From contig JAFQPR010000086.1 in the NCBI GenBank assembly GCA_017411605.1, forward strand, positions 1 through 63,991: a stretch of DNA of 63,991 nucleotides, read 5' to 3'. Position 1 is the first letter of the stretch, and the number at the start of each line of letters is the position of its first letter. Made by a program: the position numbers and the translations under genes. Positions 55,543 to 63,991 of the stretch are shown piece after piece. A model generated the notes under the pieces. The model saw nothing but the letters and a program-made list of their open reading frames with translations. It searched no databases and had not been told where the DNA came from. This stretch comes from Clostridia bacterium (GTDB lineage: Bacteria > Bacillota > Clostridia > Oscillospirales > CAG-272).

Positions 55543-56220
55543 TTATTTTTTACCTTTCTTTGATTTTGATTGCTTTTTCTTTATCTTATATTCGGCATAC
55601 TCGCGTCCGCTTTTCTCCATTGAATCATAGAATTTGTTCATAAATTCAAAGCGGGATTTTTTAGGCGGCTTTTTTTCCTCCTCGGGCATGCATATTTGCA
55701 TATATGCCTTGTATATAGTAAGGAGATTTGAAAGCACGCTTACGACCACTGCAAGCAATATAGCGAAATATATATATGCTATATAAGCGCCGAATATCTT
55801 TGCAAATGCTGATACTTCAAAAATGCTTGCTATCGCAAATATGAGAGACAGTGGAACAGATGCCTTAGCGTTTTTTGCAAGAGCATAAGCTTCTACCTCT
55901 GTTGCAACGTCTGAAATAGCGCGCATAATAAATAAAGTCAGAATAAAAATGAACAGATATCTTGCAGCTCCGAGATAAGATAATACCGACGTAAGCCACG
56001 AGGGGGACGTGAAAAGCCCGATTATGGCGAAAACAAGCTCCGTGAGCGAAAATCCGACGAATACGCCTGCGGATATCATAGCAGATTTGAAATTCTTATT
56101 TATTCCGCTGAGCTTATACAGTCCCATCAGCATAACCATAGCGCTGATAATATCGGTATACGCAAAGTAGCTTATATTTATAAGGAAAAAGTAGCCTATA
56201 AAAAGTGTGCCGAATCCCAT
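55543..56220 (-). CDS. Membrane protein with basic tail, unknown
   Basis: A 225-residue protein with five or six membrane segments (from about residue 5 to 170) and a long basic, lysine-rich C-terminal tail (KKPPKKSRF...KIKKKQSKSKKGKK) that is probably cytoplasmic. No family recognised. It lies between secA (11 nt upstream) and the 487-residue gene (1 nt downstream). Coupling to secA invites the idea of a role at the translocon, but this is inference. The tail could bind nucleic acid, ribosomes or acidic lipid. Confidence 0.75.
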   Translation of the reverse strand: MGFGTLFIGYFFLINISYFAYTDIISAMVMLMGLYKLSGINKNFKSAMISAGVFVGFSLTELVFAIIGLFTSPSWLTSVLSYLGAARYLFIFILTLFIMRAISDVATEVEAYALAKNAKASVPLSLIFAIASIFEVSAFAKIFGAYIAYIYFAILLAVVVSVLSNLLTIYKAYMQICMPEEEKKPPKKSRFEFMNKFYDSMEKSGREYAEYKIKKKQSKSKKGKK

Positions 56221-56231
56221 ATTATAATCCT

Positions 56232-58988
56232 TTAATTTGCTAACTTATCTTTCTGTTCGCAGCAGTATTTGTATTTTTTGCCGCTTCCGCAATGGCAGGG
56301 CTCGTTTCTTCCGGGGAGCTTTGCCTTTTTGACAACGGGCTTCTTCTTCGGAAGCTCACCGTTACTGCCTGTACCCGTCTCTCTTGCAACCTGCTCTCTT
56401 TCTGTTGCCTGACGCTTCGGAACTGCGGAGAGAACGCGTCTTACGGTATTCTCGCGTATCTCGTGAGACATCTTGTCAAACATCTCCGCCGCCTCAAGGC
56501 GGTATATGGCAACGGGATCTCTCTGCGCGTAAGCGTTCAGACCAACGTAGCTCTTAAGATCGTCCATTGCCTCAAGATGCTCCATCCAGCTCATATCAAC
56601 GCTGGTAAGAAGGGCTCTCTTCTCAACCTCTCGCATCGAAATTGGGCACTGCGCCTCGATGAAAAGCTGATCCTTGCCGCGATAAACTGCAATTGCCTTA
56701 TCGATAAACTCCTGGCGCTTCTGCTCTTTATCAAAGTTGTCAAGAGCCTCACCCTCGTAGTCAAGTATCTCTCCGTCGGTAAGGTTACCGTTATAATACT
56801 GAGAGAAGTCCTCGGGCTTGTATTCTTCCTTGTCATCACCCGCAAAGTAATAATCGAAGTTTTCACCAACGGATGCGATTATCATCTGCTCGATCTTTTC
56901 GCTGATATCGTCAAGGTGAAGTATCTCGTTTCTCTGAGAATAAATAACGTTTCTCTGCTGATTCATAACGTCGTCATACGTGAGAACGTTCTTTCTCCTT
57001 GAGAAGTTCATAGCCTCGATTCTTGCCTGAGCGCGCTCAACCGTGGAAGAGAATATCTTCATATCAATAGCCATATCCTCGGGAATCTTGAGAGCCGCAG
57101 CCATAGCCGAAACTCTGTCACTGCCGAAGAGTCGGAGAAGATCGTCCTCGAAGGATAAGTAGAAGCGTGATTCACCGGGGTCACCCTGTCTACCGCTTCG
57201 GCCTCTGAGCTGATTGTCGATACGGCGGCTCTCGTGCCTTTCCGTACCGATTATAAACAGACCGCCCGCTGCGCGGACCTTTTCAGCCTCGGGCTGTATT
57301 TTTTCTTTAAATTCGTCATAATACGTCTTGAAAACGCGGCGCGCTTCGATTATCTCGGGCTTATCCGTATCGTTCGTACCCGTTGCCTCAAGAATTATCT
57401 CTTCCTCAAAGCCTTCGTTCTTCATGCGTGCCTTAGCGAGATACTCGGGGTTACCGCCGAGCATAATATCGGTACCTCTACCTGCCATATTGGTAGATAT
57501 TGTAACGTTTCCGAACGTACCCGCTTGAGCGACTATCTCCGCCTCTTCCTCGTGCTTCTTCGCGTTAAGAACGCGGTGGGGAATACCTTCCTTTTTGAGA
57601 AGATGGGAGAGCTCCTCGGATTTGTCTATGGATACGGTACCGACAAGAACGGGCTGACCCTTTTCGTGGCATTCCTTGATCTGGTTGATTATAGCTTTGA
57701 GCTTCGCGTTTTTCGTGCGGTAAAGCGCATCGTTGTAATCGTGTCTTATCATAGGCTTGTTCGTTGGAACTTCAACGACGTCAAGCGAATAAATATCTCT
57801 GAATTCGTTTTCCTCGGTAAGAGCAGTACCTGTCATACCCGAGAGCTTTTTATACATACGGAAGTAGTTCTGGAAGGTGATCGTAGCAATAGTCGTGGAT
57901 TCCTTCTGTATATCAACGCCTTCCTTTGCCTCGATCGCCTGATGAAGTCCGTCGTTATAACGTCTTCCGGGCATAAGACGGCCTGTAAAGCTGTCAACTA
58001 TAACTACGGAATCATCCTGAACGATATAGTCAACGTCGCGCTTCATAACGCCGTGCGCTCGGATAGCAATATTACAGTGGTGGTAGATCTCGCTATTTTC
58101 GGCATCCGAAAGGTTTTCGATACCGAAGAACTTTTCCGCTTTATCTATACCGTGCTGGGTAAGCACCGCGGTACGCGCCTTTTCATCGACTATAAAGTCC
58201 TCTTCGTAAAGATCGTTATCCTTCTTGGTGTCCATTTCCTTTATAACGTGACGGCTCATTCGGCGCACGAGCTCATCAGCTCTGTTATAAAGCTCGGTGG
58301 ACTTTGTTCCTTCACCCGATATGATGAGAGGAGTTCTCGCCTCGTCTATAAGTATCGAGTCAACCTCGTCGACGATAGCGAAGTTATGACCTCTCTGCAC
58401 GAGGTTTTCTTTATAAACTACCATATTATCTCTGAGGTAGTCAAAGCCAAGCTCGTTGTTTGTACCGTAGGTGATATCTGCAGCGTAAGCGCGGCGCTTT
58501 TCGGCTCTGTTCTGACCGTGAACGATAAGACCTGTGGTAAGGCCGAGGAAGGCGTAAACTCTACCCATCTCCTCGCTGTCACGCTCTGCAAGGTAATCGT
58601 TAACGGTAACTATATGAACGCCTTTTCCCGTCAGCGCGTTAAGGTAAGCGGGAAGGGTAGCGACGAGTGTTTTACCTTCACCCGTCTTCATTTCTGCGAT
58701 TCTGCCCTGGTGAAGAAGAATACCACCCATAAGCTGAACGCGGAAGGGACGCTTACCGAGCACTCTCCAGTCAGCCTCTCTGACGAGCGCAAAGGCATCC
58801 GGAAGAATGTCATCAAGCGTTTCGCCATCGTTAAGGCGTGCTTTGAGTATGGCGGTAGTAGCCGATAACTCTTCATCCGTCATACTTTCGTATTTATCTG
58901 AAAGCGCTTCTATTTTGTCAACAGTAGCGGTTATTTTTTTTATCTGCTTTTCGCTGTAGCTTGCGAAAAGGGAAGAAAACAAACCCAT
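56232..58988 (-). CDS. secA: Preprotein translocase subunit SecA
   Basis: A 918-residue ATPase that drives secreted proteins through SecYEG. Walker A is MKTGEGKT near residue 100, the DEAD-type box DEVDSILIDEARTPL near 207, followed by NBD2 motifs (GTDIMLGGNPEY, QLRGRSGRQGDPG), and a C-terminal zinc-binding SEC-C motif CHCGSGKKYKYCC. The start at 58988 (MGLFSS) has GGAGG at 9 nt; the longer frame to 59144 runs through promoter sequence, with hydrophobic nonsense. It is the export motor that would serve the four giant proteins. Leads an operon with two unknown membrane proteins. Confidence 0.96.
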   Translation of the reverse strand: MGLFSSLFASYSEKQIKKITATVDKIEALSDKYESMTDEELSATTAILKARLNDGETLDDILPDAFALVREADWRVLGKRPFRVQLMGGILLHQGRIAEMKTGEGKTLVATLPAYLNALTGKGVHIVTVNDYLAERDSEEMGRVYAFLGLTTGLIVHGQNRAEKRRAYAADITYGTNNELGFDYLRDNMVVYKENLVQRGHNFAIVDEVDSILIDEARTPLIISGEGTKSTELYNRADELVRRMSRHVIKEMDTKKDNDLYEEDFIVDEKARTAVLTQHGIDKAEKFFGIENLSDAENSEIYHHCNIAIRAHGVMKRDVDYIVQDDSVVIVDSFTGRLMPGRRYNDGLHQAIEAKEGVDIQKESTTIATITFQNYFRMYKKLSGMTGTALTEENEFRDIYSLDVVEVPTNKPMIRHDYNDALYRTKNAKLKAIINQIKECHEKGQPVLVGTVSIDKSEELSHLLKKEGIPHRVLNAKKHEEEAEIVAQAGTFGNVTISTNMAGRGTDIMLGGNPEYLAKARMKNEGFEEEIILEATGTNDTDKPEIIEARRVFKTYYDEFKEKIQPEAEKVRAAGGLFIIGTERHESRRIDNQLRGRSGRQGDPGESRFYLSFEDDLLRLFGSDRVSAMAAALKIPEDMAIDMKIFSSTVERAQARIEAMNFSRRKNVLTYDDVMNQQRNVIYSQRNEILHLDDISEKIEQMIIASVGENFDYYFAGDDKEEYKPEDFSQYYNGNLTDGEILDYEGEALDNFDKEQKRQEFIDKAIAVYRGKDQLFIEAQCPISMREVEKRALLTSVDMSWMEHLEAMDDLKSYVGLNAYAQRDPVAIYRLEAAEMFDKMSHEIRENTVRRVLSAVPKRQATEREQVARETGTGSNGELPKKKPVVKKAKLPGRNEPCHCGSGKKYKYCCEQKDKLAN

Positions 58989-59097
58989 TTTAAGTTCCTC
59001 CAAAATATTCATCCTTTCTATTGTAACACATATCTCAAAAAAAATAAAGGAATAAATGTAAATTATTTTAAAAATAAAAAAATATTTTAAATAAACC

Positions 59098-59126
59098 TTG
59101 ACCTTTGAGCGCGGGAAATGTAAAAT
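59098..59126 (+). promoter_or_regulatory. Promoter of trmL
   Basis: -35 TTGACC (59098-59103) and -10 TAAAAT (59121-59126), 17 nt apart, 37 nt before the start at 59164. Confidence 0.65.
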
Positions 59127-59163
59127 AGTATACATAACAAGCAAAATTCAGGGGAAAATGCTG

Positions 59164-59649
59164 ATGAAACGAAAAATTAATATTGTACTTTACTGCCCCG
59201 AAATACCGGGAAATACGGGCAATATCGCGCGTACGTGCTCGGTGACTGGAGCGGCTCTCCATATAATAAAGCCCATAGGCTTTGAGATTTCGGATAAAAC
59301 TTTAAAACGCGCAGGACTTGATTATTGGCATACGCTTGAGATATATTATTACGAGAATTACGAGGAATTTGAAAAACTTCACGGTGATAAGCAGATATAT
59401 TATTTCTCGGCTCATGCAAGAAAAGTCTACAGTGAAGTGGATTACGATGGCGATGTTTATCTGATGTTCGGACCCGAAACGCGTGGACTGCCTAAGGAGC
59501 TCGTATTAAAGAACGAGGAGAATGCCTTGAGAATACCGATGCTTGAGAATAGGAGATGTCTGAATCTCTCAAATTGCGCTGCAATAGCCGTATATGAGGT
59601 GCTGAGGCATTGGAATTTTGAAGGATTTTTGAGTGAGGGCAGCTTTTAG
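59164..59649 (+). CDS. trmL: tRNA (cytidine(34)-2'-O)-methyltransferase
   Basis: A 161-residue SPOUT methyltransferase that methylates the 2'-OH of position 34 in tRNA-Leu. Opening NIVLYCPEIPGNTGNIARTC, then GFEISDKTLKRAGLDYW, LMFGPETRGLPKE and IPMLENRRCLNLSNCAAIAVYEV are the knot signatures. Length is typical. The ATG at 59164 has AGGGGAA 8 nt upstream; the ATG two codons earlier is too close to it. It heads a run of three plus-strand genes. Confidence 0.95.
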   Translation: MKRKINIVLYCPEIPGNTGNIARTCSVTGAALHIIKPIGFEISDKTLKRAGLDYWHTLEIYYYENYEEFEKLHGDKQIYYFSAHARKVYSEVDYDGDVYLMFGPETRGLPKELVLKNEENALRIPMLENRRCLNLSNCAAIAVYEVLRHWNFEGFLSEGSF

Positions 59650-59690
59650 TTATTGCGGATTAGCTTCTGTAAAGTACAGAGAGGCTGTAT

Positions 59691-60929
59691 ATGAATAAAA
59701 TTTATGAAAAGGTTACACCCGTCCTGCTTGGCGGCGATCTGAATGCCTATACTATGGCAGCATCATTCGCAGAAGCCGAGGGGCTTATTTCCGTGTGTTT
59801 TGCGCGGGATAACTTAGCGGTATGTAACCTTTCTTCTTTTGTAGAATTACACGTAGTACCGAATCTGGATGACGTAAACGTTGCCGTTCCCGAGCTTGTC
59901 CGTTTTGCCGAAGGGAGAAGAGAGGAGAAGCTTTTTCTTATACCTTGCGCTGATTGGTACGTGGAAATGCTCGAATACGCAAGGGATAAGCTTGAGGATT
60001 ATTATTTTTTTCATATTCCGGGCTTTGAGGTATGGCGTGCAACCTCGGATAAGGCATCGTTTATTTCAATTCTTGATAAATACGGAATAGAGCATCCAAA
60101 GACCGAAATTTTAGATTTTGAGTTAAAAGAGCTTGAGCACAGAGGCGGTAAGCTGAAGCCCCCCTTCGTTCTTAAGCCTGCCGATAGCACGGAATATTGG
60201 AGGAATCCTTTCGACGGAATGCAAAAGGTATATTTCCCGGATTCTCTCGGTGAGGTAAGAGAGGTGGCGAAAAGAATCTTTTTATCGGGATATTCGGGCA
60301 AGCTTTTGCTTCAGGAATACGTAAAAGGCGGAGGAGGAAGAATATGCGCTGACGCATCGGTTCTAACGGTTTTTATGAGCAGTGACGGCAAAGCAATTAA
60401 AGCTGTACTCGGTGACGTTTTACTCGAAGAGCTTGGTAAAACCTCCAGAGGAAATTATTCCGTCATCGTAACAAGAGAGCTCGATGCATTATCGGTCAAG
60501 CTGATAGAAATGCTTGAAGAGATAGGTTATACAGGCATAGCGAATTTTGATATTTTAAGAGAAGGAGACAAGTCGTACTGCCTTGAGCTGAATCCAAGGC
60601 AGGGAAGAAGCTTTGATTATTTACGAGCATCGGGAGTTAATCTCGCTAAGCTTTTATTATCCGAGCTGCGGGGTGAAACCGGGCTTTCAGATTTTGAATA
60701 TCCTTCGGGAGTATGGCGAACAGTCAGCAGGAAAACGATGATAAAGTATTCGACCGACAAGGGACTTTTGAATAGAGCGCTGCTGCTTGAAAAAAGAGGA
60801 AGACTAAGGACACCGTATGATTATATTGAAGAAAAAAAGATATCAAGAAAGCTTTACGTGCTGACTCATCTTCTGAGAGAGGGGAGAAGATACAAAGCAA
60901 TAATGAAATCAGGTGCTGTAAAAGAATAG
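59691..60929 (+). CDS. ATP-grasp ligase, D-aspartate-ligase-like
   Basis: A 412-residue ATP-grasp enzyme. ATP-binding loop and metal ligands: KPADSTEYW near 162-170, LLQEYVKGGGGR near 202-213 and the ELNPRQGRSFDYLRASG segment near 301-317. The NPRQGRS end is shared with D-aspartate ligases that attach amino acids to peptidoglycan side chains. It starts 41 nt after trmL and lies 37 nt before a MurE-like gene. ATP-grasp ligases join a carboxylate to an amine; here a cell-wall substrate is inferred from family and neighbour. Confidence 0.78.
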   Translation: MNKIYEKVTPVLLGGDLNAYTMAASFAEAEGLISVCFARDNLAVCNLSSFVELHVVPNLDDVNVAVPELVRFAEGRREEKLFLIPCADWYVEMLEYARDKLEDYYFFHIPGFEVWRATSDKASFISILDKYGIEHPKTEILDFELKELEHRGGKLKPPFVLKPADSTEYWRNPFDGMQKVYFPDSLGEVREVAKRIFLSGYSGKLLLQEYVKGGGGRICADASVLTVFMSSDGKAIKAVLGDVLLEELGKTSRGNYSVIVTRELDALSVKLIEMLEEIGYTGIANFDILREGDKSYCLELNPRQGRSFDYLRASGVNLAKLLLSELRGETGLSDFEYPSGVWRTVSRKTMIKYSTDKGLLNRALLLEKRGRLRTPYDYIEEKKISRKLYVLTHLLREGRRYKAIMKSGAVKE

Positions 60930-60966
60930 AGATATGGCAACGTAATTGTCAGCATAGGAGGTATAA

Positions 60967-62418
60967 ATGCAGTTGTCGGAGATAATAGCAAAACTTCGCG
61001 ACGTGAAGGTCGAATCCTTTATTGAGCGGGATATTTTTTTAGTGACTGAGGATTCAAGGTGCGCCTGCCGTGACTCCATCTACGTTGCGATTAAGGGCTC
61101 GAAGTATAACGGTGCGGATTTTATAAATGATGCCAGAGCGCGCGGCGCAAAGGTTTTCGTTTGCGAGGGAAATTATTTCGTATCAAATGGAGAAACGTTA
61201 ATAATATCCAAAAACGCGAGAAAAACATTGGCAGAAATATCAAAAATAATATTTGGCGATTATGTAGAAAGAATGCAAATAATCGGTATAACCGGTACGA
61301 AGGGCAAAACGACGACCGCGAAAATACTATCGGAGTGTATTGCGTCATCGGGCGAAAAGCTTGTTTCTGTCGGAACCCTCGGCATTGAATTTTACGGCGT
61401 AAACGTAAAGGCAGATACGTCAAAAAACACCACGCCGAGCGCTCCGATATTATATAAAACGTTGGACCGCGCCTATAAAATGGGTATAAGGATAGCTGTA
61501 ATAGAGGTATCAAGTCAAGCGCTTGCGGAGTACAGAGTTTTTGGTATCCCATTTACCGTGTGTATATTTACAAACATTTCGGAAGATCACGTGGGCGTAT
61601 ATGAGCATAGGAGCTTCGAAGAATATCTTGACGCTAAGCGTATGCTTTTTTCATTATACAAGCCAAAGTGCGCGATAGTAAACGCGCTTGACCCGTTATG
61701 GGAAAAAATCACGGAAGGATGCAATCGCGTCATAAAAGTAGGCGGTAACGGCGCTGACTGTCCGTATCGTCTGCTATCCGACGATGATACGCGCGTTGAT
61801 TTTTCGGTCGACGGTGAAAGCTTCTCATTGTCATTTGGCGGCGGTTATAACGGATTGAATGCCGCTCTGGCTATCATAACGGCATCTGCCGTTACAGAGC
61901 GAAGCATTGCGTATTTTAAGGATACTGTTTCGAAAATAAAGGTCTCGGGCAGATACGAGGCTTATTTGCTGAACGGGATTAAAATCATAATCGATTTTGC
62001 TCACAATAAAAAGAGCTTTTCTGCAATATGCGAAAATGCGAGGAAAAATTCACAAGGAAAGCTCATAGTGCTTTTCGGGTCGGTTGGCGAGCGCTCGCAG
62101 TCAAGGCGCGGTGAGCTTGCAGCGGTTGCGGAAAAATATGCGGATTTATCGGTTATAACCTCTGATAACCCGGGGCGTGAATCTGCGGAGCGGATCGCCC
62201 TTGAAATATATTCGCATTACAGTGACAAATCAAAGGCTAAGATAATTACCGACAGGGAACGTGCTGTTTATTATTCCTTAAGTGTCGCGAAGAGCGGAGA
62301 TTCTATTTTGCTTCTCGGAAAGGGACAGGAGAGCTATCAGCTTGTAGGAAATGAAAAAATACCGTTTTCCGAGCGGGAAATAATAAAAAAACTCGGCGCG
62401 AAAGCTTTAACCACTTAA
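60967..62418 (+). CDS. MurE-like Mur ligase
   Basis: A 483-residue Mur ligase like MurE, which adds the third amino acid to UDP-MurNAc-dipeptide. N-terminal uracil-binding domain (about 1-95), P-loop GTKGKTTT near 113, TTPSAPILYKTL near 155, the carbamylated-lysine region LDAKRMLFSLYKP near 220, and C-terminal domain with SDNPGRES near 398. MurE enzymes for diaminopimelate carry DNPR at the last position; here it reads DNPGR. AGGAGG precedes the ATG. It follows the ATP-grasp gene and may be a specialised paralog; the standard murE is not in this window. Substrate unproven. Confidence 0.8.
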   Translation: MQLSEIIAKLRDVKVESFIERDIFLVTEDSRCACRDSIYVAIKGSKYNGADFINDARARGAKVFVCEGNYFVSNGETLIISKNARKTLAEISKIIFGDYVERMQIIGITGTKGKTTTAKILSECIASSGEKLVSVGTLGIEFYGVNVKADTSKNTTPSAPILYKTLDRAYKMGIRIAVIEVSSQALAEYRVFGIPFTVCIFTNISEDHVGVYEHRSFEEYLDAKRMLFSLYKPKCAIVNALDPLWEKITEGCNRVIKVGGNGADCPYRLLSDDDTRVDFSVDGESFSLSFGGGYNGLNAALAIITASAVTERSIAYFKDTVSKIKVSGRYEAYLLNGIKIIIDFAHNKKSFSAICENARKNSQGKLIVLFGSVGERSQSRRGELAAVAEKYADLSVITSDNPGRESAERIALEIYSHYSDKSKAKIITDRERAVYYSLSVAKSGDSILLLGKGQESYQLVGNEKIPFSEREIIKKLGAKALTT

Positions 62419-62472
62419 CAAAATCAAATAATTATGAACATCATAGCCACATATTCAATGCTATTATTTGAT

Positions 62473-62515
62473 AGAGGCTGTCTGAATACTCGGTGAATTA
62501 AGGACAGCCTCTTTG
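62473..62515. terminator. Terminator, MurE-like / reductase
   Basis: AGAGGCTGTC (62473-62482) pairs with GACAGCCTCT (62503-62512), a perfect 10-bp stem with a 20-nt loop. The T-run is short, but position between convergent genes supports it. Confidence 0.7.
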
Positions 62516-62520
62516 GGCGG

Positions 62521-63144
62521 TTAAAGTAAAGACGGTATGTCGGTTTTGATTTTCGGCTCGGAGATAGGATGGCTGATCCCGTTTTTTTCCGCAAGCTCAA
62601 GAGCTGACAGTATCCAGTACATATTTTCCGCTACCGACCTCATATTCTGAAGTCCCTCTGCGTCAAATCCCGCGCTTTCGTAGTCAGACCCGTAGATCAG
62701 AGCGGGATAAACTCCCGAAATAATAGGGCAAGAGGCAAATTCAAAGAATTTTTGCACGTCCCCTATCGCGCCTGTAATACATCCGCGTCGTCCTGAGCCT
62801 ATAACTGCTATCGGCTTGTATTCAACGCATTGTTTTCGGCTGAATAACAGCCTTGAAAGCGCTGAGAGAATATTTCCGGGTGCGCCGGCATAATGCGTCG
62901 GGACTCCGATTATTATACCATCAGCTCCCGTAAAAGCATCTGCGAGCGCGTCGATATCTCCGAAAACGCAAGTACCGCTGCCCTTGCAGCCTCCGCAGCC
63001 CGTGCACGAATTTCTTGCGGCGTTACCTAAATGGTAATATTCAGTCACCGCTCCCAATTCTTTTAATTTTGCTCGGCATTCGTCGAGAGCGCGTGCCGTT
63101 GAGCCTTTTTTGTGCGGTGAAGCGTTAACCAATAGTAATTTCAT
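62521..63144 (-). CDS. Flavodoxin-like NAD(P)H-dependent reductase
   Basis: A 207-residue flavoprotein of the iron-sulfur-flavoprotein/NADPH-dependent FMN reductase group. NASPHKKGSTARAL near residues 7-20 is the FMN phosphate loop, and a cysteine cluster CTGCGGCKGSGTC near 47-59 may bind a 4Fe-4S cluster. VPTHYAGAPGN near 82 is the flavin ring loop. AAGGGGG lies before the start. It is monocistronic and convergent with the MurE-like gene. It probably transfers electrons to an unknown acceptor in an anaerobic cytoplasm. Confidence 0.85.
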   Translation of the reverse strand: MKLLLVNASPHKKGSTARALDECRAKLKELGAVTEYYHLGNAARNSCTGCGGCKGSGTCVFGDIDALADAFTGADGIIIGVPTHYAGAPGNILSALSRLLFSRKQCVEYKPIAVIGSGRRGCITGAIGDVQKFFEFASCPIISGVYPALIYGSDYESAGFDAEGLQNMRSVAENMYWILSALELAEKNGISHPISEPKIKTDIPSLL

Positions 63145-63218
63145 ATTTTACCCCCTTTTTTATGGCTTTTACTATGATATGCGAAAACAATAAAAATGTA
63201 AAAATAACTTTTATTTTA

Positions 63219-63252
63219 TTGACTTTTATATAAGTTTAAGTTATAATAAACT
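63219..63252 (+). promoter_or_regulatory. Promoter and palindrome of the CobW-like gene
   Basis: -35 TTGACT (63219-63224) and -10 TATAAT (63242-63247), 17 nt apart. AGTTTA (63233-63238) and TAAACT (63247-63252) form a 6-bp inverted repeat with 8-nt spacer over the -10, so a repressor could sit here. Confidence 0.68.
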
Positions 63253-63278
63253 GTAAAAATAATTCAGAGGTAAACAAA

Positions 63279-63991
63279 ATGACGAAAATTGATATTTTTT
63301 CAGGTTTTCTTGGAGCAGGAAAAACTACTTTGATAAAAAAGCTTTTAAAAGAGGCTTATAATGCTGAAAAGGTCGTTCTGATTGAGAATGAATTCGGAGA
63401 GATCGGTATTGACGGCGGATTCCTTCAGGATGCGGGTATTGAGATAACCGAGATGAACTCGGGATGTATCTGCTGCTCGCTTGTCGGAGATTTTACGAAG
63501 GCGCTTGAAAAGGTGCTTGACGAGTATAAGCCCGATAGAATAATTATCGAGCCCTCGGGAGTGGGTAAGCTTTCGGATATTATCAAGGCTGTGCAGAAGA
63601 TTGACTCGCCTAACGCGGAGCTTAACTGCTTTACCGCTGTTGCCGATGCGGGTAAATGCAAAATGTATATGAAAAACTTCGGCGAGTTCTATAACGATCA
63701 GATAGCAAACGCATCTGCGATAGTTCTTTCTCATACCGACGTTGCCAAGCCTTCAAAGATAGAAGAAGCCGTTAGCCTTATCAGAGAGCATAATCATGAT
63801 GCGGTTATTATAACAACACCCTGGGATAAGCTCTCGGGTAAAGAGATTCTTGATGCAATAGAGCATAAAAATACTCTTGAGGATGAGCTAAAGGCTCTTG
63901 AGTGCGAGACTCACGAGCATCACCATCATCACGAGCATCACCATCACGACCACGACGAAGAGTGCGAGTGCGGCTGCCACGGACACGAGCA
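63279..63991 (+). CDS. CobW/COG0523-family GTPase, 3' end missing
   Basis: An open frame of 237 codons running off the right edge. Walker A is GFLGAGKTT near residues 10-18, then ENEFGEIGIDGGF, the family CxCC motif in MNSGCICCS near 63-69, and PSGVGKLS near 91. This is the GTP-driven metal chaperone family, often for zinc or cobalt. From residue 212 on there is a stretch rich in His, Glu and Asp (HEHHHHHEHHHHDHD) and then cysteines, as in zinc-handling members. CAGAGG precedes the start. The C-terminal domain lies outside the window. Confidence 0.9.
   Translation, partial: MTKIDIFSGFLGAGKTTLIKKLLKEAYNAEKVVLIENEFGEIGIDGGFLQDAGIEITEMNSGCICCSLVGDFTKALEKVLDEYKPDRIIIEPSGVGKLSDIIKAVQKIDSPNAELNCFTAVADAGKCKMYMKNFGEFYNDQIANASAIVLSHTDVAKPSKIEEAVSLIREHNHDAVIITTPWDKLSGKEILDAIEHKNTLEDELKALECETHEHHHHHEHHHHDHDEECECGCHGHE

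Noticed and set aside
57234-58868. 544-codon plus-strand ORF across secA
   Set aside because: It is antisense to the well-supported secA frame, has no ribosome-binding site and no recognisable motif. It comes from the codon bias of secA.

Overview
The window looks like a chromosomal segment of an anaerobic, Gram-positive, spore-forming member of the Clostridia, probably an uncultured gut lineage. The evidence is spoIIR, a LysM/YaaH-type protein, meso-diaminopimelate dehydrogenase, GGAGG ribosome-binding sites, many sigma-A promoters with a 17-nt spacer, and moderate-to-low GC. I see no phage, plasmid, CRISPR, IS transposase or rRNA. Most genes are ordinary housekeeping genes in short operons.

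Layout. 1-372: a rod-shaped structured small RNA on the minus strand (6S-like architecture) with its own promoter and terminator. 373-8732: a carbohydrate locus with a GH29 fucosidase, two AraC regulators, a GH106-like glycosidase, a glycerophosphodiesterase, a small membrane protein and a DMT transporter. 8893-13401: metG-tatD-radical SAM operon, convergent with a LysM/YaaH-like protein. 13555-17514: enolase, a PqqD-like/S26-peptidase pair, a DUF6514-like protein, an acyl-ACP thioesterase and thioredoxin. 17634-20330: a GtaA-like glutaminase-family protein, two copies of a roughly 240-bp repeat built on the 3' end of tRNA-Lys, and tRNA-Lys(UUU) itself. 20644-32498: a small unknown protein, galM-MBL-tyrS, a P-loop kinase, smpB, spoIIR, ansA, a sugar isomerase, ddh, fba, a cupin, and serS-gmk.

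32829-53926 is the most striking part. Four consecutive genes, all on the plus strand, encode secreted paralogous proteins of 1638-1687 residues that fill 21 kb. They share a 27-residue Sec signal peptide, a first beta-helix-like region, a conserved DP(V/I)G linker, a LamG-like region, a second beta-helix-like region and a C-terminal domain of about 300 residues. No LPXTG, SLH, choline-binding or GW anchor is visible. The spacers between them carry arrays of short hairpins, and gene 4 has a perfect consensus promoter of its own. This looks like a lineage-specific surface or secreted protein family grown by tandem duplication, and is the best candidate for an undescribed system.

54078-63991: secA with two downstream membrane-protein genes, then trmL, an ATP-grasp (D-aspartate-ligase-like) gene next to a MurE-like Mur ligase with an altered DNPR motif, an iron-sulfur-flavoprotein-like reductase, and a CobW-family GTPase cut off by the right edge.

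Product names come from motif and family recognition by eye. No database search was run.
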